Shown in pieces: positions 44,950-53,698 of a stretch of DNA of 64,000 nt. The notes under the pieces were generated by a model that did no database searches, was not told the DNA's origin, and was given only the letters and a program-made list of their open reading frames with translations. Source of the stretch: Paenibacillus terricola (GTDB lineage Bacteria; Bacillota; Bacilli; Paenibacillales; Paenibacillaceae); contig NZ_JACXZA010000003.1 in the NCBI RefSeq assembly GCF_014779765.1, positions 62,001 through 126,000 on the forward strand, written 5' to 3'. The position numbers were made by a program, and so were the translations under genes. Position 1 is the stretch's first letter. Each line of letters begins with the position of its first letter.

Positions 44950-45741
44950 TTACATGAGCTGGAAAAGCGGTTTTTCACAAATAAAATATACCGGCACCCC
45001 GCCCAGCGCAGATCGAAGTTGATCCGCCAGCAGCTTCATGCCCGGAACTTCGCTCTCCGCATGGCCGAGAACGATAAGCGCCTTGCGCTTCCCCTGCTGC
45101 ATAGCATCGGTCACATAAGCCGGTAACTCCCACTCCATACCCTCACCAATTATGAACAGATCAAGCGGTTCCGGCTCTGTAAGCGGCAGCATGACCGACG
45201 CACTGCCTCGATAGCCCACGGATAACCCGACTCGCTGACAAAGAGTCGATGGATCGCCAACAACACGCACAAAACCGATGCCGAGCTTTTCCTTCACATT
45301 TTGCACGATTTCACCCAACGTCAGTGCCGCAGGAAGAGCAACGATCGAGGCATTCTCACGAACGTCTGCGACATCCTTACTCCAAGTCAGTTGCTCGATC
45401 AGAGCGGCAGTTATAAGATCCGGCTGTACGCGATGCACACTGTCATGGTTGCGGTAGATAGCAAGACCAGACTGCCGAATCCGTTCATTTTTGTCCACAA
45501 AGACAGGGTCCTGCTTAAGTACTTCCACCGGATCGCGATGCGCATAATGCGGCCCCTCATGCGTAATGAGCAAATTCGCGCCCTGTGCGATTGCTTCTTC
45601 AATCACATATTGAGACGGCATGAATGCGACTGCGATCGCCTCCACTTGATCGTCTGGACTGCCTGTCAGCAGGCCGTCCACTGTATTCGGAATTGGCTGC
45701 TTCACCATCAGATCGATAACGGTTTGAATTGTAATGCCCAA
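44950..45741 (-). CDS. Nif3-like dinuclear metal-centre protein
   Basis: 263 residues. Metal-binding segments are LLITHEGPHYAH, YRNHDSVHRV and IVLGHAESE near the end; these His/Glu/Asp residues form the dinuclear site. Family members form toroidal hexamers; the activity is uncertain (often annotated GTP cyclohydrolase 1-like). TTG 45741 is chosen since AAGGGGAAGG lies nine bases upstream. It follows the HEAT-like gene by 49 bases. Confidence 0.85.
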   Translation of the reverse strand: MGITIQTVIDLMVKQPIPNTVDGLLTGSPDDQVEAIAVAFMPSQYVIEEAIAQGANLLITHEGPHYAHRDPVEVLKQDPVFVDKNERIRQSGLAIYRNHDSVHRVQPDLITAALIEQLTWSKDVADVRENASIVALPAALTLGEIVQNVKEKLGIGFVRVVGDPSTLCQRVGLSVGYRGSASVMLPLTEPEPLDLFIIGEGMEWELPAYVTDAMQQGKRKALIVLGHAESEVPGMKLLADQLRSALGGVPVYFICEKPLFQLM

Positions 45742-45789
45742 CTGTATGCACCTTCCCCTTGTTCGCAAAATGTAGGGTGCCGTCTTTCG

Positions 45790-46356
45790 TTAAGACGGAC
45801 CTTTGACCGCTTTCTTCCACTCTCCTGCGTATTTGCGACGATACTTCACATCCGCTTCCTTCTCGATCAGATCGAGAGCGGTTTGGCGAATAAACGGCTC
45901 CGGCACGAGATCATACAGCCGCCGCATGCTATGAATGATATCGAATCGGATCAGCGGGTAGTTTTTCTCATGGATGCAATCCTCATAACGTGCAGCTAAC
46001 CCCTCGATAAGCATTTCCCGCTGCTCCGGCCCCGCTAATCCAATCTGCCATAGCGATTGCAAGCTGTGTCTTGCCGTAACGAACTTCTCGTCTCGCGTCA
46101 CCGCCAACAATCTTGAAAAATCGTCCATGATCCGCATCTCCGGATCACTCTTCGCGAGCTTGCTCAGCAGCTGTACGGCAATCGTTCTGCGGTGATTGTC
46201 CGAATGCGTAAGATCGCTCACCAACGCATCCCAGCATTCATAAGCCCAGTTTACAGTTTCTTCTGCTGCTGCCAACAGCCCTATGTATCCTTCATTGCGT
46301 ATGTTCTTATCGGATGATTGCAGATGCTCGAGATATAGTCGAATAAGCGCATCCAC
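45790..46356 (-). CDS. HEAT-repeat-like helical protein
   Basis: 188 residues of repeated helical pairs (IRNEGYIGLLAAAEETVNWA, HRRTIAVQLLSKLAKSDPEM, FVTARHSLQSLWQIGLAG). No catalytic residues are recognised. It is probably a protein-binding scaffold. AGGAGG is upstream, and it likely shares a transcript with the Nif3-like gene. Confidence 0.75.
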   Translation of the reverse strand: MDALIRLYLEHLQSSDKNIRNEGYIGLLAAAEETVNWAYECWDALVSDLTHSDNHRRTIAVQLLSKLAKSDPEMRIMDDFSRLLAVTRDEKFVTARHSLQSLWQIGLAGPEQREMLIEGLAARYEDCIHEKNYPLIRFDIIHSMRRLYDLVPEPFIRQTALDLIEKEADVKYRRKYAGEWKKAVKGPS

Positions 46357-46448
46357 TCGATCGATTCCTCCTTCATGGTATAGAACAGACTAGCTATTGT
46401 TATTGTATTAGCCTTTTACAGTCTAATCCCTTCCTTTCTGGCGTAAAC

Positions 46449-46493
46449 AAAAAAACACCTCCAATTCCGCAGCAATTGCAGAGATTGGAGGTG
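46449..46493 (-). terminator. Terminator of Lpl-type ABC operon
   Basis: CACCTCCAAT pairs with ATTGGAGGTG around 18 bases, followed by TTTTTTT on the minus strand. Confidence 0.93.
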
Positions 46494-46505
46494 CTTGCCG
46501 TTTGC

Positions 46506-47414
46506 TTAACCTTTGACCGAACCGATCATAACACCTTTCTCGAAGTACTTCTGGATGAACGGGTAGACGATCAGAATTGGCAGCGTCGATACGAGAATGA
46601 CGCCGTATTTGATTTGGTCAGCGAATTGCTGAGCATAGCCGCCAGATGCACCGCCGCCACCGCCGCCTGCACCGCCTTCGAATACTTGGTTGGACAACAG
46701 AATGTCCCGAAGTATGATCTGAAGCGGCTGCAGCTCGTTGTCTCGAATATAGACGAGCGCGGTGAAGAAGTCGTTCCAGTGCGCAACGAGGTAGTACAGG
46801 GCAATTACAGATACGACAGCCCTCGATAACGGAAGGGCAACCGAACTGAAGAACTTGAAATGGCTGCAACCATCAATCGATGCCGCTTCGTACAGCTCTT
46901 TCGGAAGCGAAGTTTCGAAGAAAGTACGCGTAATGATCAGGTTGAACACGTTTACGCAGAACGGGAAGATGAATACCCACATCGTGTTCGTCATATGCAG
47001 ACCCTTGATCAGCAGATAAGTCGGAATCAACCCGCCGCTGAAGAACATCGTGATTACGAACATAAACATGAGAAACCGTCTAGCCCGAAACTCGGGTCTG
47101 GACAATGCATATGCAGCTGGCAGCGTGAACAGAAGGTTCACGAACGTACCGAGCAAGGTGTATACGATAGTATTGCGGTAACCGGTCCAAATCCGGGAGT
47201 CACCGAGAATTTCCTTGTAGCCGAACATGCTGATTCCTTTCGGAAATAGCAGCACCTTACCTGTCGCTACGAGCGTCGAATCGGAAATCGAAGCGATGCA
47301 GATGAAATATAGTGGATATGCGACAATAAGAAAAGATAATACAGCCAGAACAGCAACGCCAATGTCGAAAATCATGTCATTAGCTGTTTTTTTACGATAA
47401 CGGATCATTTCCAT
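46506..47414 (-). CDS. Carbohydrate ABC permease (LplC/YtcP type)
   Basis: 302 residues, six membrane segments and an EAA loop (LPKELYEAASIDGCSHFKFF). A run GGAGGGGGGASGG at residues ~247-259 sits in the loop before the last helix; related permeases usually have a short polar loop here, and the tract could vary in length. It pairs with the LplB-type permease upstream. No ATPase gene is nearby, as is common. Confidence 0.92.
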   Translation of the reverse strand: MEMIRYRKKTANDMIFDIGVAVLAVLSFLIVAYPLYFICIASISDSTLVATGKVLLFPKGISMFGYKEILGDSRIWTGYRNTIVYTLLGTFVNLLFTLPAAYALSRPEFRARRFLMFMFVITMFFSGGLIPTYLLIKGLHMTNTMWVFIFPFCVNVFNLIITRTFFETSLPKELYEAASIDGCSHFKFFSSVALPLSRAVVSVIALYYLVAHWNDFFTALVYIRDNELQPLQIILRDILLSNQVFEGGAGGGGGGASGGYAQQFADQIKYGVILVSTLPILIVYPFIQKYFEKGVMIGSVKG

Positions 47415-47435
47415 AGCATGCTACCCCCTCTCGCT

Positions 47436-48398
47436 CTACCATAAGCTAATGTTCGATACTCGCTTAGCAATCGCGTTCGTAGCGAACAAGAAGATGAAGT
47501 TAATGAGCGTATTGAACAGGCCGATCGCAGAGGAGTAGCTGATCTGGTTCGATAGTATCCCGATCTTATACACGTAAGTCGCAATAACCTCAGAAACCGG
47601 AATGTTGAGCGTATTCTGCATCAGGAAGATTTTCTCGAAGCCCGTACCAAGTACGTTACCCATACTGAGAATGAACAAGATGATCATCGTAGGCACGATG
47701 GACGGCAGATCAATGTGACGAATCGTCTGCCAGCGGTTTGCTCCGTCGATCTTGGACGAATCGTACAGCTGCGGATCAACACTGGACAAGGCTGCCAAGT
47801 AGATAATGCTGTTCCAGCCGCAATGCTGCCAGATATCGGAGAGTACATAGACCGGAATAAAGCTGTTCGTGCTTGCCAGAAGGTTTACATCGCCATATCC
47901 GAGGTGATTCATCAGGTTACCGACGATCCCCGTATTCGGCGACAACATAACATTCAGCATACCAACCATAACGACGATCGAAATGAAGTGAGGCATGTAC
48001 ACCGTCGTCTGCAGCGTTTTCTTCGCCCGTTTCCAGCGTATCTGGTTAATCAACAGCGCTAGAAGGATCGGGGCTGGGAAGCCGATAATGATGGTCGCCA
48101 AGCTGATCTTGATCGTATTCCACATAATGTCTTTGAACAGGTAGTTGTCAATGAACATCTTGAAATAATAGAGTCCATGCCAAGCCCCGCCCGTCAGACC
48201 TTTGGTATAGTCGTAGTCACGGAATGCAAGTTGAATGCCATACATCGGAATGTAGTTGAAAATAATAATTGCGACAATCGCAGGGAAGACCATGATCCAC
48301 AGCTGATAGTCGCGGCGGAACGTATTGAATATACTCGGCTTCTTAGCTGTAATCGTTGCTTCCCGATTCGGGACTGTTAGCTTCGTTTGCGTAGTCAT
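47436..48398 (-). CDS. Carbohydrate ABC permease (LplB/YteP type)
   Basis: 320 residues, a basic N-terminus (FNTFRRDYQLWIMVFPAIVAI) and six membrane segments, with the EAA-like loop DSSKIDGANRWQTIRHIDLP. ATG 48398 has GGGAG nine bases upstream. It follows the binding protein gene through an intergenic hairpin and precedes the LplC-type gene by 21 bases. Confidence 0.92.
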   Translation of the reverse strand: MTTQTKLTVPNREATITAKKPSIFNTFRRDYQLWIMVFPAIVAIIIFNYIPMYGIQLAFRDYDYTKGLTGGAWHGLYYFKMFIDNYLFKDIMWNTIKISLATIIIGFPAPILLALLINQIRWKRAKKTLQTTVYMPHFISIVVMVGMLNVMLSPNTGIVGNLMNHLGYGDVNLLASTNSFIPVYVLSDIWQHCGWNSIIYLAALSSVDPQLYDSSKIDGANRWQTIRHIDLPSIVPTMIILFILSMGNVLGTGFEKIFLMQNTLNIPVSEVIATYVYKIGILSNQISYSSAIGLFNTLINFIFLFATNAIAKRVSNISLW

Positions 48399-48526
48399 TC
48401 CATCAATCTCCCTTGTCAAGGTGAAACGGCTGTCGCCGTCAATCGTCGGCTAAGTGCGTTTCATTCCGGGGATATAAGCTTCTATTATGAGATAAGCAGA
48501 AAACTCATAATGTCTTATATTTGAAT

Positions 48527-48570
48527 GAAGATGCTGCACACCATTATGTGACAGGGTGCGCAGCATCTTC
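48527..48570 (-). terminator. Intra-operon hairpin between binding protein and permeases
   Basis: GAAGATGCTGC-CACC pairs with GGTG-GCAGCATCTTC around 12 bases, without a T run. Such hairpins after binding-protein genes typically stabilise the upstream message and lower permease output (established for sugar ABC operons). Confidence 0.7.
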
Positions 48571-48584
48571 GTCACTGATACTTC

Positions 48585-50243
48585 TTACTTCTTAGCCTCA
48601 TAGTCATCGTAGTACTTCTGCATGATTTCGATGTTCTGCTGAACGCCCGTTTTCTGTGCGTTCTTCACGTAGCTATCCCATTCTTTTTCGATGCCGCCCT
48701 TCGTCACCCATTGCGAGAATTTCGCCATCGCCAGGTTCATCAGGTTCGTGTTGTTCAGGCTCATCGTGTTGTTGTCAGCCGAGCTGTACTTAATGAACAT
48801 GCTTGGCAGTACGTCCTTGTCCTTGTCGATCGCGTTAATAACGCTCATCAGCGGATCCGTTTGTTTGCCAACCGATTGCATGTCCGTACCCAGTGTCAGG
48901 TTAAGCGAGTCAGCAATGTACATTGGACCGTTGTCTGCAAACGAGGATGTCCATTTCCAAGTACCTGGGTCCATCGCTGCATCAGCTGGCGGAAGAACCG
49001 AATACGTGTCGTCGCCATTGTCTTTGATGTTCGGTCCGATGGAGCCGAACAGGACTTGCATACTTACTTTCGGATCATACAGTTCGTTGACGAAGCGCAT
49101 TGCCGCATCTTTGTTCTTCGATTTGGCCGAGATCGATACCATGTTTACGCCGTAGTTCAGGGAGTTGTAGTCATAGTCCCAGCTCTGCTGCGTATTGTCG
49201 TCAGCCGAGTATTTCAGCGGCGCCATTGCCGTATATTGCGGTGCCAGCGTGTTGCCGAAACGGTCTGTTACTTCCCAGCCCCACGAGAAGCCGACTTTGG
49301 CTTTATCGCCCGTGCCGCGTGCAACGGATTGGTATTTCGTATAGTCTTGCGTGAACACTTCTTTGTTGATCAGACCAGCTGCGAAACACTTGTTGAGGAA
49401 TTCAACAAACGTTTTGTAGCGCTCGTCGAGGAGGAAGTTTTTCACTTTGCCATCCTCTAAGAAGTAGCCTTGACCGCTGCCGTCTGTCAGCGTGATGCCG
49501 AGGCTTCCTAGCAGAACCGTAGGATGGAAGTAGCCGAAGCCGCCTGTGCCTACTGGCGCGAAGTCCATTGGAATTTCGTCGTTCACATCGCCGTCGCCGT
49601 TCGCATCTTTTTCTTTGAAAGCGAGCAGGACGTTGTACAGCTCGTCCCAGTTCGTTGGCATTTGCAGGCCAAGGTTGTCCAGCCATTGCTGGTTAATATA
49701 TTGTCTCGAAACCGTTGCCGGCCAGAAGCGTTGGTACTTCGACAGACCATAGATTTTGCCGTCCGCTTGCGTGGAGATCGTCTTCGTCTCCGGCTTCGCG
49801 TCGAACATCGCTTGTACGTTCGGTGCATCCTTCGCGATCAGATCCGTCAGGTCTGCGAACAGGCCAGGGAATTGCGAGTAGTCAGCGTCTGTGATGGCGT
49901 TAGGTCCGATGATCAAGTCCGGTACATCGCCGCCAGCAAGAAGGGCCGCTTTCTTTTGACCCCAGTCAGCCGTAACCTCTTGCCATTTGATCTCAACGTT
50001 TGCGCGTTTCGCAGCTTCCGTGAGCCACTCCATCTTAGCAAGCTCTTTGGTCAATGGGTGTTTCGTAAAGATTGCCGTCAGTTTAACAGGTGCCGAACTT
50101 TGTGTATCCGTACCCGATTGCGTGTCGCTGCTCGTGCTGCCCTTGTCACCGCTGTTGTTGTCACTGTCGCTGCCGCAACCTGTCAGTGCAAGTGCAGTTA
50201 AAGAAGTAGCGAGTGCAAGCGTTAACCACTTTTTCTTCTTCAT
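48585..50243 (-). CDS. ABC oligosaccharide-binding lipoprotein (LplA/YtcQ type)
   Basis: 552 residues. A lipoprotein signal (WLTLALATSLTALALTGC) with lipobox LTGC is followed by a Ser/Asp/Thr-rich linker, then a family-1 solute-binding fold with DVPDLIIGPNAITD and later IPMDFAPVGTGGFGYFHP. An EF-hand-like DANGDGDVNDEIP (residues ~225-237) probably binds calcium, as in alginate-binding relatives. ATG 50243 has GGGGG upstream. First gene of the operon; a cre-like site overlaps its promoter. Confidence 0.92.
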   Translation of the reverse strand: MKKKKWLTLALATSLTALALTGCGSDSDNNSGDKGSTSSDTQSGTDTQSSAPVKLTAIFTKHPLTKELAKMEWLTEAAKRANVEIKWQEVTADWGQKKAALLAGGDVPDLIIGPNAITDADYSQFPGLFADLTDLIAKDAPNVQAMFDAKPETKTISTQADGKIYGLSKYQRFWPATVSRQYINQQWLDNLGLQMPTNWDELYNVLLAFKEKDANGDGDVNDEIPMDFAPVGTGGFGYFHPTVLLGSLGITLTDGSGQGYFLEDGKVKNFLLDERYKTFVEFLNKCFAAGLINKEVFTQDYTKYQSVARGTGDKAKVGFSWGWEVTDRFGNTLAPQYTAMAPLKYSADDNTQQSWDYDYNSLNYGVNMVSISAKSKNKDAAMRFVNELYDPKVSMQVLFGSIGPNIKDNGDDTYSVLPPADAAMDPGTWKWTSSFADNGPMYIADSLNLTLGTDMQSVGKQTDPLMSVINAIDKDKDVLPSMFIKYSSADNNTMSLNNTNLMNLAMAKFSQWVTKGGIEKEWDSYVKNAQKTGVQQNIEIMQKYYDDYEAKK

Positions 50244-50323
50244 AGCTTCAATTCCCCCTGATTCTATAAAGTTGTGTCCGTCGTGCTGTGTCACTGATGT
50301 GTGTCACCGTGCTTGACACATTC

Positions 50324-50342
50324 ATCATAGCAAGCGCTTTCA
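50324..50342 (-). promoter_or_regulatory. -10 box with overlapping cre-like site
   Basis: TGAAAGCGCTTGCT (50342-50329) matches the cre consensus at 12 of 14 positions. The adjacent TATGAT (50329-50324) can be the -10 of the binding-protein operon. CcpA binding here would block transcription in rich sugar (inference). Confidence 0.6.
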
Positions 50343-50417
50343 CAGGGGAACAATTCGGAAAATCATTGGATAAGGGGGAGAATGATTAGGTGGAGCCTGG
50401 GTTGGAATGAATACTAT

Positions 50418-50699
50418 TGTGTGCGGGGTCGCTGCGCGAGGGAATGTTCTTTCGATCCCCGTGCTTTTCGGATGCCCTGAACAACTTGGTTGATGTAAGC
50501 ATCCGAAAAGCAAAGGGAACTAAAAGCTTTCCGGAGGAAAGCTGCATCGGAAGCATACGCTGGCGCTTCTACAGAATCATTCCCTCGCTTCGCTCGTTAG
50601 CACACTAGTAATTCCACCGCGGCCGGCTCCGCCTAAACATTCCCCTAGGGGTAGGTAGGTTTGGGACTTCCGCTTGCGCGATGCTCAGCTTCAGGAGGA
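50418..50699. repeat. MITE-like palindromic element, copy 1
   Basis: Ends GTGTGC (50419-50424) and GCACAC (50600-50605) belong to ~33-base imperfect inverted termini that include GCGAGGGAATG and CATTCCCTCGC. Inside is CTTTTCGGATGC...GCATCCGAAAAG. A ~40-base extra segment with CTTTCCGGAGGAAAG is unique to this copy. About 90 flanking bases are also duplicated. Confidence 0.85.
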
Positions 50700-50705
50700 G
50701 ATTTA

Positions 50706-50932
50706 TGTGTGCAAGGGTCGCTGCGCGAGGGAATGTTCTTTCGATCCCCGTGCTTTTCGGATGCCTTGAACAACTTGGTCGATGTGGGCATCCGAAAAGC
50801 AAAGGGCACGCTGGCGCTTCTACAGAATCATTCCCTCGCTTCGCTCGTTAGCACACGGCTCCGCCTAAACATTCTCTCCCTGGGGGTAGGTAGGTTTGGG
50901 ACTATCGCTTGCGCTGCGCTTAGCTTCAGGAG
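50706..50932. repeat. MITE-like palindromic element, copy 2
   Basis: Same termini (GTGTGC 50707-50712, GCACAC 50851-50856) and internal CTTTTCGGATGC palindrome, in direct orientation to copy 1, lacking the ~40-base insert. The flank up to the TTCAGGAG block is also repeated. Confidence 0.85.
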
Positions 50933-51038
50933 TCCGATGAATCTTGCAATCTATCACTATGGTATTATTTGACCCGTGAGCCGTCGCGCGATAAATGATA
51001 GTATACGAGGATATGAACTTTACGAAAGAGGGATGTTC

Positions 51039-52646
51039 GTGAAGCGAGGTATCGGAGTAATAACGACGGTTATCTTCAGCGTGTGTTTGTTCGGACAAGC
51101 CGTTAACTGCTCGGCTGCAACAAGCGCGCAGCCTTTTACAGATATATCTAGCAGCTTCGCCAAAGAGGCCATTATCGATTTATATACAAAAAATATTATG
51201 AACGGCACGAGTACCTCAACGTTCTCGTCTACTAAGCCGATCACTCGCGCCGAGTTTACCAAATCACTCGACACGCTGCTTGGTCTCGATAGCGTTACAA
51301 GTGCTGTATCTCCATTCACGGATGTTCCCGAGAGTGCATGGTATTACGGCTGGATTCAAACGGCCCTGCAGCTCGGCATCGCCAATGGAACGAGCGCCAG
51401 TACGTTCTCGCCAACGAAATCGGTAACGAGGCAGGAAGCCGCTCAGCTGCTCGTTCGTGCGTTGCGGCAAACCACGGTAAGCAGCGCAGACGCGGAAGGT
51501 TTTAAGGATGCAGGCATTATCGCGGGATGGGCTAAGCCAGCCGTTGCTTCGGCAAAGAAGCTAGGGCTGCTCATGGGCGACAACGCGGGCAATTTCCGTC
51601 CAAACGATTCGATCACCAGAGCGGAAGCGGCCGTTATGCTGGATCGAGTGCTTCTGAATGCCAAGTGGTCCGCTGAGCTGAAGCCCGTAATGAATGACTC
51701 AATCCGACTTGGCTGGCAGTACGGCCAGACGACGGCGGAATTCGAGCAAACCGTGCTGCAGTCGAATGTCAACACATTGTCTCCACGTTGGTATTTTATC
51801 GGGCCGTCGGGAACGATTACGGACAATACGGATAAATCGCTTGTGACTTGGGCGAACCGCAACAACAAGAAGATATGGGCAATGGTAGGCAATCGGAGTG
51901 ACCAGAAACTTACGCATATGATGCTGTCGGATTCAACAGCGAGAGCAACGGTCGTGAATAGCTTGGTTTCGGCTGTCGCGAGCAACGGGTTGGCTGGACT
52001 GAATATCGATTTTGAGAACGTGGCGCCGGAGGATCGTACGAGTTTCACGACATTCATCACCGAGCTGAAAACAAAGTTGTCGGCAATAAATGCAGTCCTA
52101 GCAGTCAATGTCTCACCGGATCTAGGAACAGATTGGACGGATGCTTTCGACTATGCCGCTCTTGGCAAGCAAGCGGATTATATCGTCATGATGGGTTATG
52201 ATGAGTATTGGAGCGAAAGCGAGACGGCAGGCCCGAACGCATCGCTTACATACGTGAGCAATGCCGTCGAGAAGTTGCGCCAATCGGTGGCAGACAATAA
52301 AATCGTGCTCGCGATGCCGACTTATTTGATCGATTGGACTTTAAACAGCGATGGGAACGTCGCTTCTGCAAGCTATATGACGATGAAAGAGCAGAATGAG
52401 AAGATTTCATCATTCTCGCTTCGTCCTGTATGGGATGAGAACCTTGGTCAGTATACGGTTCAATTTACATCCATAGGGGCTAAGCATCGCTTATGGGTCG
52501 AGGATGGCCGTTCCTTAACCGCCAAGTATCGGCTAATTGCCGATACGAAACTCGCAGGCTGGGCTGTTTGGTATATGGGTGCCGAAAGCGTGGATATTTG
52601 GACGAGTCTGCGAAATGCCGAGAAGTATTACGGCTATAAGTTTTAA
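51039..52646 (+). CDS. S-layer-homology protein with GH18-like hydrolase domain
   Basis: 535 residues. Signal peptide (GVITTVIFSVCLFGQAVNCSA), three SLH repeats (~28-205, e.g. PFTDVPESAWYYGWI and ITRAEAAVMLDRVL) anchoring it to the wall, then a GH18-type barrel (~225-535). The catalytic signature GLNIDFENV keeps the proton donor (Glu326) and Asp324. Relatives such as YdhD/SleL act on peptidoglycan or spore cortex. GTG 51039 has GAGGG six bases upstream; ATG 51033 is too close to the site. Confidence 0.9.
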   Translation: MKRGIGVITTVIFSVCLFGQAVNCSAATSAQPFTDISSSFAKEAIIDLYTKNIMNGTSTSTFSSTKPITRAEFTKSLDTLLGLDSVTSAVSPFTDVPESAWYYGWIQTALQLGIANGTSASTFSPTKSVTRQEAAQLLVRALRQTTVSSADAEGFKDAGIIAGWAKPAVASAKKLGLLMGDNAGNFRPNDSITRAEAAVMLDRVLLNAKWSAELKPVMNDSIRLGWQYGQTTAEFEQTVLQSNVNTLSPRWYFIGPSGTITDNTDKSLVTWANRNNKKIWAMVGNRSDQKLTHMMLSDSTARATVVNSLVSAVASNGLAGLNIDFENVAPEDRTSFTTFITELKTKLSAINAVLAVNVSPDLGTDWTDAFDYAALGKQADYIVMMGYDEYWSESETAGPNASLTYVSNAVEKLRQSVADNKIVLAMPTYLIDWTLNSDGNVASASYMTMKEQNEKISSFSLRPVWDENLGQYTVQFTSIGAKHRLWVEDGRSLTAKYRLIADTKLAGWAVWYMGAESVDIWTSLRNAEKYYGYKF

Positions 52647-52671
52647 CAGGTCCGATAACAAACGAATAACA

Positions 52672-52703
52672 CAAGAGCCTCCTTGCGCAAGGGAGGCTCT
52701 TCT
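52672..52703. terminator. Terminator between convergent genes
   Basis: AAGAGCCTCC pairs with GGAGGCTCTT around a short loop between the SLH-GH18 gene and the UvrA-like gene. Confidence 0.88.
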
Positions 52704-52725
52704 TCATGCAATTATTGTATATCGA

Positions 52726-53508
52726 TTAGTTCGTGTTCGTCCCTTGAATGAGTCGCTTAAGGCCGATTTTGTCCAGATAAGCTAGTCGGGCTTCCAATTC
52801 GGCGATAAGATCTCCGGCTAGTTCTACATCGTTGGCGTCGAGGGATGATGGAAGTTTGCGAATGAATGCGAGAAGCTGCTGAACAGACATTCTCGATGCG
52901 GCAGCATAGGTACGCCCTTGGAGGGTAACAGACCGGCTCTCTGGACTTAACTTCGTTCCTTCGCATAGCGGACAGGCAACAGGACCAGTGAAATAATTAA
53001 TCAGCCTTCGATTGCCCTTAGACTTCGTACCGGCATCACGCATATTCCGTAGATCATGCACACATCCTCGATAGTAGGCTGTTGCTGCTTTTTTCTTATA
53101 CACATAAGAAACAGGCCGCTGATTATACCCGTACAGCAGAATATCAATAAACCGCTCGTCCTGCTCGATTAGCGGTTTGTCATAGTAGATGTTCAGCATT
53201 CTAGCCAACTGCTTGATCACTTCGACAGGCGCGCAGTAGGAGCCCGCCCACATCAGAACAGCGCCTTGCTTAAGCGACAGCTCTGGCGCAATCATGCGCT
53301 CCGGCACAATATCGATAACCGTTCCAACACCATTACATACCGTGCACGTTCCGTCCAGACGGCTCTCCACAAAATCGGTCGGCACGCTGCTGCCATCTGC
53401 CCGATTGCCTATAATGGCATAAATCGCTCTCAACTGCTCTCGAATACTCAATATCGTACCAACAAGCGAACCTGCTTTGGACGCATCAAACGGTTTAATT
53501 TGGACCAA
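52726..53508 (-). CDS. Stand-alone UvrA-type zinc/insertion domain protein
   Basis: 260 residues that align by eye with the middle of UvrA2-type ATPases only: a lead-in SLVGTILSIREQLRAIYA, the first zinc half GTCTVCNGVG (Cys55, Cys58), the insertion region, the second half ACPLCEGTKLSPESRSV (Cys179, Cys182) and LIAELEARLAYLDKIGL. It stops just where LGYLSLDR-LSGGE should begin. Walker A, signature and Walker B are absent. It has its own promoter and an ideal ribosome site before TTG 53508, so it may be a real single-domain gene and not a remnant. Confidence 0.75.
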   Translation of the reverse strand: MVQIKPFDASKAGSLVGTILSIREQLRAIYAIIGNRADGSSVPTDFVESRLDGTCTVCNGVGTVIDIVPERMIAPELSLKQGAVLMWAGSYCAPVEVIKQLARMLNIYYDKPLIEQDERFIDILLYGYNQRPVSYVYKKKAATAYYRGCVHDLRNMRDAGTKSKGNRRLINYFTGPVACPLCEGTKLSPESRSVTLQGRTYAAASRMSVQQLLAFIRKLPSSLDANDVELAGDLIAELEARLAYLDKIGLKRLIQGTNTN

Positions 53509-53557
53509 TTCTCCCCCTCCTCTCAGCGATTATCATCAAATACAAATAATTACAACC

Positions 53558-53586
53558 ATTATATCGGGCCGTGCACCGCTTAACAA
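53558..53586 (-). promoter_or_regulatory. Promoter of UvrA-domain gene
   Basis: -35 TTGTTA (53586-53581), 17-base spacer, perfect -10 TATAAT (53563-53558), ~50 bases before the TTG start. Confidence 0.75.
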
Positions 53587-53666
53587 CACATGGGAAACGA
53601 TATTACTGCTATATGTATGCATTGTTCGATCATGCAAGAATGCAACGAGTTACAACACTAGAAGCC

Positions 53667-53692
53667 GCCCGCGCAATCGCGGACGGCTCATC
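53667..53692 (-). terminator. Probable terminator after sugar-binding lipoprotein
   Basis: GCCGTCCGCG pairs with CGCGGGCGGC (one G-T) around ATTG, followed by a short TT. Confidence 0.6.
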
Positions 53693-53698
53693 ATTTTC

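Larger units (their letters stand above)
50343..51038. other. Gene-free region with duplicated MITE-like element
   Basis: About 700 bases without a real gene: the divergent promoter zone, two copies of a palindromic element and the leader of the SLH-GH18 gene. Short open frames inside the element copies are by-products of its symmetry. Confidence 0.8.

Noticed and set aside
50417-50972. Two short similar open frames
   Set aside because: Produced by the duplicated palindromic element. They share sequence only because the DNA is repeated.
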